DNA from: Bacteroidales bacterium
GTDB taxonomy: Bacteria; Bacteroidota; Bacteroidia; Bacteroidales; Lentimicrobiaceae
Assembly: GCA_016709025.1 (NCBI GenBank)
Contig: JADJEQ010000005.1
Span: 1 to 64,000, forward strand
DNA length: 64,000 nt
Direction of reading: 5' to 3'
Shown here: piece by piece, positions 46,414-55,900 of the stretch
Numbering within the stretch: the first letter of the stretch is position 1
Layout of the letters: the number at the start of each line of letters is the position of its first letter
Notes under the pieces: generated by a model
Seen by the model: the letters and a program-made list of their open reading frames with translations, nothing else
The model's database searches: none
Told to the model about the DNA's origin: nothing
Translations under genes and position numbers: made by a program

Positions 46414-46751
46414 TCATTTTTAGTTATCTAGTGAGTACTTCTGAATTGGAATTCTTTCATTACAATTGGATTTTCCATGCATTTTAGAGAGGCTAAGCCT
46501 GAAGTTGCCGCACTTTAACACTCTTTGTCCAGGCAATCCACAGAACTGCTAATTGTGACAATGTTGAGGGAGGATGGTGTAACCCGGGAATTTTCCCTTG
46601 TCTCCATTTCTCCCTCTTTCCTTGTCATATCCTCAAATCTGAAATCGAAGTTTTGTAAAAGCACTTCAACCTCGCTCCCAGTGGAGGAGTTGTTTGAGCA
46701 ATCCGATCCGGATAGCATTATTGACTGGCATCCGAACCAATGTGAAGCTTG

Positions 46752-46995
46752 GGCCCTAAGCCCTGCACTCTGTGCCCTGAGCCTTGCACTCTGAGCCCTG
46801 AGCTCTGAGCCCTGTGCCCTCAGCTCTGCGCTCTGCGCTCTGAGCCCTGTACCCTGTGCACTGTGCTCTGTGCCCTGTGCCCTGTGCCCTGTGCCCTGAG
46901 CCCTGTACCCTGTGCCCTGTGCTCTGTGTTCTGTGCCCTGAGCCCTGAGCCCTGTGCCCTGTGCCCTGTGCCCTGTGCCCTGAGCCCTGTGCCCT
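46752..46995. repeat. GCCCTGT/GCTCTGA heptamer array
   Basis: About 34 seven-base units (CTGTGCC, CTGAGCC, CTCTGAG and variants) stand head to tail. Any open frame through the array (for example GHRAQGT repeats on the minus strand) reflects the lack of stop triplets in this heptamer. The same type of array follows gatD at 12930-12992. Confidence 0.85.
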
Positions 46996-48406
46996 GTGCC
47001 CTGAGACACAAGCTTCGCTAACCCTGGTGCATTTCAGCATGGTTTGTTCCATAAGTAATTAGATAAAATAGTTTAAAACGTGCTCATTCCCTGAATGTTA
47101 AATTCAAAGGCATAGGAGTTGCTCTACGTATATTGTCATATACTGTCGTACAACTGCACAACCCTTTCGGGAATAAATAGCTCATATTAAAAGCGGGTCT
47201 GCATTGTCAAAAAATTTGTTCGACATTGAGTTCCGTACTACATTGCAGGAATCAGCCGGTTATGCACAATTGTGTACAAAACCACCAATTTTACAGTCTG
47301 CCGATACCTGGCTTTCAGCCGGCCTGGTTACAATTACCGGGCTGCCACGGATAAAACCAACGGCACAGCCAATGGAGTTTTCCATGAAATCCTGCGGTTA
47401 CTGTATTCCTCAAGCCATTCGGCATATTGCCCGACATTGGAATCTGTAAAACCATTCAGTTTCTGAATCCTTACGCCTGTAAGCAGGACAGCAGGAGGCC
47501 GAAATCTGAAATTCCTCTGAAGCAATCCGGAAACTCTTTTCCGGCTTTTCTCCCGATAGCTATCGGGATATAGGGTGCCATCAATGCGGAACCAATCGGT
47601 TCACACCTCTGGCGGGAAGGTCATTCCGTGTAAATGTGCGCATTGACCGTGTTAACAGTTCTCAGAAACTTCAGCGTAGCTGTTTCCTTTTTTGATGCTG
47701 CCTGACTTTTGCTCCACGCGGTGGTCGAGCGAAGTCGAGACCCCGCCCCCGGGTTAACCGGAATTCGCAGACTTCTCATTATCAGGAAAATATGCATAAT
47801 CACCTTCGTTTCTGCAATGCAGTTTCAGGACAGGATTTTCCCTGTGCAGCTACCTCTCTGTTTGCGCAAATTTCCGCGCACTCCAGGCACCGCCCGGTAA
47901 ACCCGGACTTCCTTAAAACCTTATTGCTGTTCAACACATCTCAATGTTTTTAATTCAAAATTGTGTATCAGCAAATTCCTTTTCCAACTCAAACGGGAAA
48001 TTTTATAATGAAATGCTGAATGCCGAAGGCATACCAGGATTCCTCCCGATATTCCATTCTTTTTACCCTGAGCTTTCGCCGAAGGGCCAATATTCCATTT
48101 TTCCACGCATCCTTCAAATCTGCTTATCCACTTTAATTTGCCAATCAGCTAATTCTCTCATCAGCTAATTGAGAACACATTTACGTTTCATTCGCACATT
48201 TGCCGGCATGTTTCCATGCATTTCAAATTGCCAGATTTTTTAATTCTAAAATCGCAAATCCGGATCAATCCGAAATCCGCAATCCACAATCTGAAATCTC
48301 TTTCTTCCCCTCTTTCCCTCCGGCCGGATCCCGAAACTTCGGGACCCGTCCGGAAAGATTGTTGGGTTGAAAAAGCAACAAATATTTTTAGCCTAAGCCA
48401 TCCCGA
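46996..48406. other. Intergenic region with palindromes, no gene seen
   Basis: Open frames here are short and lack coding character. The region holds the perfect 18-bp palindrome TCCCGATAGCTATCGGGA at 47551-47568 and a GGTGGTCGAGCGAAGTCGAGACC dispersed repeat near 47720. A CCCGAA/TTCGGG hairpin lies near 48328-48343, and TCCCGATTACGGGA, which contains the stop codon of the gene at 48407, is also present. The 46440-46750 stretch just before it may hold a gene remnant, but none can be supported. Confidence 0.55.
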
Positions 48407-49495
48407 TTACGGGAGCTTCTGGATAAATGTAGGCATGGTTGCACCAGGATTGATGGTAGGCCTTGCCAGAATGGTGTAAGTAGCTGTTTTTGCAAACGGA
48501 TCTGCCTGATCGCAAGGATCTGGAGTTCCCGGCCATACGCCTGGGCCCCAGATATCACTTTCGGTAAATCCGGTCGGCAAATAACCATCTATACCAACCA
48601 GTATAGGTTGATCGGCGAGGGTTTCGAAATTAGCATTGTCGATTCTTACGCGAATAAGTATAGGTGTACCGGCCACTGCATCAAGTACTTCAGCAAGATC
48701 CGTATCAGCAGATGCATAGGTTCCACCTGCGTTTGTTCCAGCTGCTCCAACAAATGGGATCCAGTTTGGTGAGACTCCGGTGATATCCTGATTCCATTCA
48801 ACTGCAATGTAGGTTTGTCCAAGAGCACCATTAAGCGCTGGCAACTGGATTGAAGGCCTCCATTCTCCAAGAATACCACTTGCGGTAACCCTGTAGAAAA
48901 TGGCATTTTCACCATAGGTATATTCAACTGTCGCCAAAGCAGGATCAGCATTAGGAGTGATCGTTGCTCCGGTAACAGGGGCAGCACATTGCTCAGCAGT
49001 GGCAAAAGCTGTTCCGTTTGTTTCAGCACCTACGATAGCAAGAAGGAAGGTGTTGATAGGATCGATCTGCCATACCCTGATGTTTTCAGCAGCACAGGTC
49101 GGGCTTGATGTCGAGTTGTCCTCAGAATACCTTAAAACCAGGTAGAACGGGGTTAACGATGAAACGGCTGCCGGGGTCCAGGTCAGGTTGATCTGATTGG
49201 AAGTGGCACCTGCGGCATCATGATAATCTGAATATCCCGGAGTAGCTTCATCAACAGTAAAGAAAATGTTGGTCTCAGGAATAATAGAAGGAACATCAAG
49301 AATATTCACATTCTGGGTTACATACCAGTCGTAATCTCCGGCCCCGGTATAGCCAAGTCCGGCAACTGTAACATCATAGGTATAAGGCACACCGGCAGCA
49401 GGGGTAAATCCGTTACCGACACATTGTGCGTTAACACTTGAAATTCCGGCAAATAAAGCCAGTAAGAGAACTAAAAAGAAATGTTGCTTTTTCAT
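48407..49495 (-). CDS. Secreted protein of the adhesin cluster
   Basis: The 362 residues have a signal peptide (about 1-24, ending VNAQC) and two or three beta-sandwich segments (YTYDVTVAGLGYTGAGDYDW; TPFYLVLRYSED; GILGEWRPSIQLPALNG). There is no CHU_C or type A tail. I do not recognise the family. Direction and position place it in the 59.1-38.2 kb surface-protein cluster. An accessory role in adhesin display is inferred from neighbours. Confidence 0.78.
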   Translation of the reverse strand: MKKQHFFLVLLLALFAGISSVNAQCVGNGFTPAAGVPYTYDVTVAGLGYTGAGDYDWYVTQNVNILDVPSIIPETNIFFTVDEATPGYSDYHDAAGATSNQINLTWTPAAVSSLTPFYLVLRYSEDNSTSSPTCAAENIRVWQIDPINTFLLAIVGAETNGTAFATAEQCAAPVTGATITPNADPALATVEYTYGENAIFYRVTASGILGEWRPSIQLPALNGALGQTYIAVEWNQDITGVSPNWIPFVGAAGTNAGGTYASADTDLAEVLDAVAGTPILIRVRIDNANFETLADQPILVGIDGYLPTGFTESDIWGPGVWPGTPDPCDQADPFAKTATYTILARPTINPGATMPTFIQKLP

Positions 49496-49641
49496 TTTTG
49501 TAAGATTTAAATGTTAATTAAAAAGTGTTTAAAATCAATTGTTTGTTGGGTAATCATTTGTTTTTGTTTTGTTTTGTTTTTTTAATTGGTAATGCTGTTT
49601 TTGCCTTCGCGCGTCGGGATGGCGGTTTCAGGGCTCTTCTT

Positions 49642-52353
49642 TCATTGGCGGGGGTTTTTGTTTGACATTGATTTGATTCTGGAGGCAAAATCCGGCGTCG
49701 CCGGTTCGTGGGAGAACGAATGGTCTGGCTGTGCCGGGATTATCTTTATTGTCTTAAGTTTCTTCATCTTGGTTCTTATTGCTAAAGTTTGCAAATCAAT
49801 GATATCAGGACGAGGTATTACTTTGAAAATCAGGGTTTCTACTGTTGGGTTGCCACTGGCATCACTTACTGTCCAGGTAATCAGGTTGTCGCCAAGCGGC
49901 AGATTGATGGGCGTGCTGAGCGAGATCTGGCCGTTTCCGGATAAATCAATGGTGCTGTTGATCCCAAAGTCTATGGTCCATGCAATGGTGATTGTACCCG
50001 TACAGTTATCGGATATATTGATCAGATCGAGCAGGGTATTTCCATTGGTCAGTATGTAATAATCCCGCCTTACCGGGGTCAGGTCGTCCACATAATAGGT
50101 TCCACCGGGGTTGTAAACAGCAGCCTCAAAGCCTTCCACACAATATCCGTTGCCGAGGGTGGGCAGGGTGAATGTTGGTGGTTCTGTATCGGGATCACTG
50201 TCAACCACAAAGCTTTCAGAAGCCTCACAGCCGTTATCATCCGTTACCGTAACTTCATAATTGCCGGCTTCAAGGCCGTTGATATCTTCGTTGCTACCGG
50301 TAAATCCGCCTGGCCCTGTCCAACTGTAACTGTATGGCTGGGTGCCACCGGTAACGGTGATGTTGATGCTGCCGTTGCTTTCGCCAGGACAGGCAGTGTT
50401 GGTAATAATTCCGGTAATGGCCAGAACGTTTTGAATGGTAGTGGTGACTGATGCAGAATTGTTCGTGAGATCCGGATCATTCAGAATTCCCAATGAAGCC
50501 ACGGCTGTATTGGTAAAACTTCCGGCTGAGCTGCAATTGACTACCCCGCTGATGACCACGGAGTGGCTGCCACCAAATGCTATATCGCTGAATACCAGGG
50601 TGCCGGTCCAATTGCCCTGCGGTGTACCGTCGAGCGTATAAACAGGATTAAGTATCTGAACAGGCACATTGTCGGTAACTGTAACCTGCTGGGATGCAGC
50701 AGGGCCATGGTTGATTACCGCGATGGTCCATGAAATGGTTTGACCTGCAGTAATTACAGCAGGACCTGTTTTGGTCAGTGCAATATCAGCAGTGCCTGAA
50801 ACTTCAACACCAAAAGAACAGGTAGAGCGGTTTCCGCATATATCTGTTGCTGTCCAGGTAACGGTGGTCGAACCCTGGTAAAAGGTTACGCCATCGAGGG
50901 TGGTATGAGGACCTGAATTTGTGGCTCCGGAGAGCATGGCAGACACAGTAACCGATCCGCAGCCATCTGAAGCAGAATCGTAATCCCATCCATCCCCCGA
51001 ATGGACATACACAGTGGTGGCGTTGATGGTTACGGTCTGTGTTGTGGTAATCTTGCAGGTAATATCCGGAGGCGTGCTGTCACCAACATTGAAAGTCTGG
51101 GAGGCATTTACCCTGTTTCCGCAGGCATCTGTTATGGTGTAAGTTCTTACAATCCTTTGAGGACAGTTTCCTGCCGGAACTCCCTCAGAAGAAGTAACTA
51201 CCATATTGGCATCCGGGGTGCAGTTATCGGAAATCGAAAGTCCAAGTGCTTCCAGGGCCGCAACAGTTGTTTCAGGAGCCGGCAAATCCGCCGATGAGCA
51301 ACCTTCTACATCTGTATCCGGCAAAGCGCCGGTGATTGCGGGCTCCGTAATGTCGTTGATGTTAAATGTCTGGGTTATGTTAGTGCTGTTTCCGCATACA
51401 TCTTCAATGGTATAAGTTCTGACTACCGAGAAAGGACAGTTTCCTGAAGGAGTGCCTTCCGAGGAAGTTACCGTAAGGCTGGCATCCGGTGTGCAATTGT
51501 CGGAAATGGTCACGCCGAGTGCTTCAAGTGCTGCAACAGTTGTCGCTGCAACCGGCAGATCCCCTGCAGTGCAACCTTCCATATCTATTGCAGGCAGCGA
51601 GCCGGCGACTACAGGCGCGGTATTATCGTCAATATTGAAAGTCTGGGTAACATTCGATCTGTTACCACACATATCTTCAATGGTGTATGTTCTGACAATT
51701 GAAATCGGACAGCCTCCGGAAGGCGCACTTTCAGATGATGTAATTATAAGGCTGGCATCAGGAGTACAGTTATCGGAAATGGTAATTCCTAAAGCTTCAA
51801 GTGCGGCAGCAGTAGTGACTGCGGCAGGCAAATCTCCTGCTGAACATCCGGTCAGATTCGTGGTTGGCAATGTGCCGGTAACAACTGGTGTGGTATTATC
51901 GTCAATGTTGAAGGTCTGGGAAATGCTTGCCCTGTTTCCGCAAATATCTGTTACTGAATAAGTCCTGGTTACAACTACCGGGCACACCCCAGCCGGGGCA
52001 TTGTCAGAATGAGTGACTGTCAGGTCAGCATCCGCAATGCAATTGTCGGAAATATTCAGGCCGAGTGCTTCGAGTGCAGCAACAGATGATACAGCAGGCG
52101 GCAGGTCGGTTGCTGAGCAACCCTCGAGGGTTGTTAACGGAATTGTTCCTGAAATAGTCGGGTTTTCAGTATCTTCAACAAGAATAATTTCTTCTGCTGT
52201 TGCCGTACACCCATTGTCATCGGTTACCATCAGCATCAGGCTAAAACTGAATCCGCACTGGTCTCCGGCAGTTACACTGGTCGTTTGCTGGTTGGTTGCT
52301 CCCGGAATGCTTCCATTTCCCTGAAATGTCCCAATCATATTGCTCCATTCCAT
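49642..52353 (-). CDS. Giant HYR/DUF11 adhesin, C-terminal part
   Basis: This is the C-terminal part of a protein encoded from about 59144. It contains about five HYR-like modules with LPAAVTTAAALEALGITISD and CGNRSNVTQTFNIDDNTAPV signatures, a DUF11-like module (ADIALTKTGPAVITAGQTIS) and a SprB-like module (TNTACPGESNGSINITVTGG). No type A or CHU_C tail is visible: the C-terminus is a basic, Ser/His-rich stretch with no strand pattern. The region between 49495 and 49642 is too short to hold a hidden tail. Its start codon is an artefact of a frame change at about 52320 (one extra base in CCC, 52319-52321). Confidence 0.75.
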   Translation of the reverse strand: MEWSNMIGTFQGNGSIPGATNQQTTSVTAGDQCGFSFSLMLMVTDDNGCTATAEEIILVEDTENPTISGTIPLTTLEGCSATDLPPAVSSVAALEALGLNISDNCIADADLTVTHSDNAPAGVCPVVVTRTYSVTDICGNRASISQTFNIDDNTTPVVTGTLPTTNLTGCSAGDLPAAVTTAAALEALGITISDNCTPDASLIITSSESAPSGGCPISIVRTYTIEDMCGNRSNVTQTFNIDDNTAPVVAGSLPAIDMEGCTAGDLPVAATTVAALEALGVTISDNCTPDASLTVTSSEGTPSGNCPFSVVRTYTIEDVCGNSTNITQTFNINDITEPAITGALPDTDVEGCSSADLPAPETTVAALEALGLSISDNCTPDANMVVTSSEGVPAGNCPQRIVRTYTITDACGNRVNASQTFNVGDSTPPDITCKITTTQTVTINATTVYVHSGDGWDYDSASDGCGSVTVSAMLSGATNSGPHTTLDGVTFYQGSTTVTWTATDICGNRSTCSFGVEVSGTADIALTKTGPAVITAGQTISWTIAVINHGPAASQQVTVTDNVPVQILNPVYTLDGTPQGNWTGTLVFSDIAFGGSHSVVISGVVNCSSAGSFTNTAVASLGILNDPDLTNNSASVTTTIQNVLAITGIITNTACPGESNGSINITVTGGTQPYSYSWTGPGGFTGSNEDINGLEAGNYEVTVTDDNGCEASESFVVDSDPDTEPPTFTLPTLGNGYCVEGFEAAVYNPGGTYYVDDLTPVRRDYYILTNGNTLLDLINISDNCTGTITIAWTIDFGINSTIDLSGNGQISLSTPINLPLGDNLITWTVSDASGNPTVETLIFKVIPRPDIIDLQTLAIRTKMKKLKTIKIIPAQPDHSFSHEPATPDFASRIKSMSNKNPRQ

Positions 52354-52924
52354 TATTTCCGGTGTAAATATTACCTGACGAAATGGGACAAACTACCCAA
52401 TCGCCGGTGATATAGGCTGAAGGCAGTGAATTGATAACCACTGTTGTTGACGTGTTCAGTACTCTTGAACAGGTATTTCCGTCGGTTACCATTGTAAGAT
52501 TGTATACAAATGTTCCGGTAATGTCGGTAGGGGCAAATACAAATGCACTGTTACTGACTCCGAAAGTTGAAACGGTTTGAGTGGGTCCGCCATTGATATT
52601 GTATTCGAAGGTATAGGGGGTAATTCCACCTGTGGCAGTGAACCAGATAAAAGGAGAGCCGGCAAACTGGCAATAGGAACTTCCTCCGGTAATAGTTGCG
52701 TCAGGAGCTTCGTTTACTGTTACAAATACTTCGTCAGTTTGGGGAGCACACCCGTATGAATCGTATACGGTTACCTGGTATGTACCCTGTGCAGCCATGG
52801 TTACATTGGGTATCGTGGGATTTTCCAGATCTGAAGTAAATCCGTCAGGCCCGGTCCAGTGCACTGTAAATGGTGCCATACCCCGGTAATATTGGCAGTA
52901 AGTTCCAGGGTTCCGCCTTCGCAT
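52241..52924 (-). CDS. Giant adhesin, middle fragment between two frame breaks
   Basis: The fragment holds part of two PKD/Ig-like modules (APFTVHWTGPDGFTSDLENP, YTFEYNINGGPTQTVSTFG, PSAYITGDWVVCPI). It continues the neighbour fragment at 52801 if one base is added in GGGG at about 52881-52884 (minus-strand G run). It joins the fragment at 49642 if one base is removed at 52319-52321. Only the part between about 52320 and 52883 is in the correct frame. Confidence 0.65.
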   Translation of the reverse strand: MRRRNPGTYCQYYRGMAPFTVHWTGPDGFTSDLENPTIPNVTMAAQGTYQVTVYDSYGCAPQTDEVFVTVNEAPDATITGGSSYCQFAGSPFIWFTATGGITPYTFEYNINGGPTQTVSTFGVSNSAFVFAPTDITGTFVYNLTMVTDGNTCSRVLNTSTTVVINSLPSAYITGDWVVCPISSGNIYTGNNGMEQYDWDISGKWKHSGSNQPANDQCNCRRPVRIQF

Positions 52925-55900
52925 ACAAGATTTGCGCCACTTTGTGCTGAAGGACTGAAAGTAAAAGGTATAGGATCGAGTGTGCCAAATGAAATATCAT
53001 CCAGGCCGAAGTCATTTCCCCCGTAATCAACATTCAGGTTTACGATGCGGATTAATGCTGAAGTAGCACCCATCGGCGATGTCCAAACAGGATTACTGTA
53101 AAAACGAACCCAGTTGGATATTCCAACCTCATTTTCTGCATCTGGTTTAGGTGCAGTATTCAATTCAGCGATTGTTCCCACGTTCTGAATACCATTCTGT
53201 GCAGTCTCAATTTGAAACTGAAGACGAGCCGGTGAATCGGGATTAAGGTTCATTCCCCATGCGCTGAAATAATAATCTTTGTCTTCTGCAATCGGAACAG
53301 TTTGCTGCCAGATGATCCGGAGATGAGGAGGGTTCCCGATTGCATCTGTACTGCCATTTATCATCATAAAGTTTCGTGAACCACTGTTGTTATTGGTATG
53401 ATCTCTTCCATGAAAGTAGGGATGGTATCCATTCAGTATTCCCGGGTGTTCATAATATGCATTGGTATTTACTGAATATCGGCCTTCAGGATGCAATCCG
53501 CGGGCTATGTTCCAGTCCCATGGTGCTGTTCCATAGAAATAACTCTGGTTTTGGGTATATTCGGTAAAAAAAGTAGGTGATGAAGGGTTAAAATTGGTAA
53601 AACTGCCATCTATTACCAATTCGTGGGAAACATCGGAAAAAGCTGTTGCAACACAACCATTTATTCCGGTAACAACCACATTGTACTGCCCAGCTGTATT
53701 TACCAGGATTACAGGTGTCGTTTCTCCCGTACTCCATAAATAGGTTCCACCTCCCGTAGCTGTGAGTTCAATATACCCGTCCACCGAGCAGTAATCAGCT
53801 GTAATTGTTGCATTGGGTAATGGTTTGGTAACAACCGTTGTTGTTGCACTTGCACTGCACAATGAATTCGGATTGGTATAGGAAACAGTATAAAAACTCG
53901 TTCCGGTCTGGTATACTCCGGTTGGATTTGGGACAGAGGATGTCCAGCCCGAAGTATTCGTTGACCAGCTAATGATGGGTATATCATTCTCTGATGCACC
54001 TGTAAGGGTTAGATTGTCAATTGCCCAGTAAAAGCTGTTATTGGCAGAATAATAAAATCTTATATAAAGTGCTGGTTTGTCGAGATATGAATCTAAACTT
54101 AAATCCAGGATTTCATGCTCAAAACCATCAGAGGATCCAACATTTGATGTATAGGTTTTAATATTATCCCAGTTTGTTCCATCCGTAGAAACCTGAACAT
54201 ATGCAACACTGTAATTTCCGTTATTCCGTTGCCTGTAACAATGGTAAAAGTCAAGCGATAAAGATGTAAATCCCGATGTGCTTACCGCAACACTCCTTAA
54301 ATACGTGTTGACTTCTCCTAAATTGTTGCTTCTTGTAAGGTAAAATTGTGAATTGTCATTTGAGTGAAATATATTATTTGAATTTAATTCATATCCGTCC
54401 GGTCTTAAAGTCCATGGAGCATTTGCTGGGGTTCCTGTGACGGTCCAGTTATTGTTTGTAGCATTAAAATCATCCGAAATAAGTTCAACGGGTTCAAGAA
54501 CAAGGCTTGAATTAGAGAAAAGATCAAATCCTACGCCGGGGCAAACTTCATCCGGAATTGCCCAGGCATTTACCGAAGGAATTGGGTCAACGTTTACAGT
54601 GATGAAAAATGCAGGACTAACACATCCGCCTGTCGTTGAAGTAGCAATAACTCTGTATTGAACAGTTCCTGAGGTTGCATTGCTTGGGTTAGAAAGCACC
54701 TGGTTTATTGCAGGGCCGGATCCACCTGTAGCTCCGGTTATTCCTCCTGATATGGCACTTACTGTCCAGACGAATGAAGATGGGGTACTGGCTGTTAATG
54801 TCAGGTTGGTGTTTGATCCTGAGCATATTCTCAAATCCGGGCTGTTGGTGACTGCCGGACCCGGATTTACGGTTACGGTAATAGTAAAGTTTTCTCCGCG
54901 GCATCCGCCTGTTGTAGAGGTCGGGGTTATGATATAGGCAACGGTTCCGGGCGTATTGTTGCTGGGATTGGTAAGTGTTTGATTGATTGTGCTTCCCGAT
55001 CCTGCCGATGCGCCGGTAATTCCACCTGTAATTGTGCCTGTGGTCCAGGTGAAGGTAGTGCCTATGGTTGATGAAAGGCTGATATTGGTAGATGATCCGC
55101 TGCAGATGGAGATAGCTGAAGCATTGGTGATTACCGGCTCAGGATTGATTGTCAGGGTAACCGTGAAGGTATTCCCGGGGCAATTCAGCGGACTGATGCC
55201 TTGTACTGTATATATTACTGATACAGGATTCAATGTAGTATTGGTCCAGGCATCATTGGCAATTACATTGGCTGCAAAACCGGTTCCGGTGACCGGACTT
55301 CCGGCAGACGCGGTTAATCCGTTGCTGTTGATTGAAAGAATGCTGTATGATGCAATTGTAACGCCATTGGTGCTGGTTCCAAGTATTAATCCTGAAGCTG
55401 CATCACTGCAGATGGCTGCCGGGGCCTGGTTGTTAATGATCGGGGCCGGGTTGATGGTTACAGAGGCCCTGAGGTTATCGTTTACACATTGATCTGCCGT
55501 AGCAGTAATGGCATAATGCACTACCGATGGCAGTCCTGATACATTGGTGATGGTCTGATCAATTAACGGTCCTGACCCGTTCGAAAATCCTGTAGTTCCA
55601 CTTCCCGAGAACAGTTCGGCTTCATAGGTAAAGGTCGTTCCTGAAATATTGCTTGAAATTACAATATGCGCATTCCCGCCCGTACAGATGGTCTGATCGG
55701 CAGGTACCACCGATAGTAAAATCACCTGGTTTGCAAGAATCGTAACAGAGTTGCTGTTGGAACAACCAGTGGAAGTGTTGGTCTCTGTCAGTGTGTAGGT
55801 TGTTGTATAATCCGGTCTTACCACAGGATTTGAAATATTAGTATTAAATATTTCCCCCGTAGGATCAGCAGTCCATAAATAAGTGTTTCCCGGAACTGCC

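Noticed and set aside
46750..46995. Phase-variable coding repeat
   Set aside because: No recognisable gene uses the repeat as part of its frame.
46515..47009. 164-residue protein with GHRAQGT repeats
   Set aside because: The frame is open only because the CAGGGCA heptamer contains no stop triplet; all three frames are open through it.
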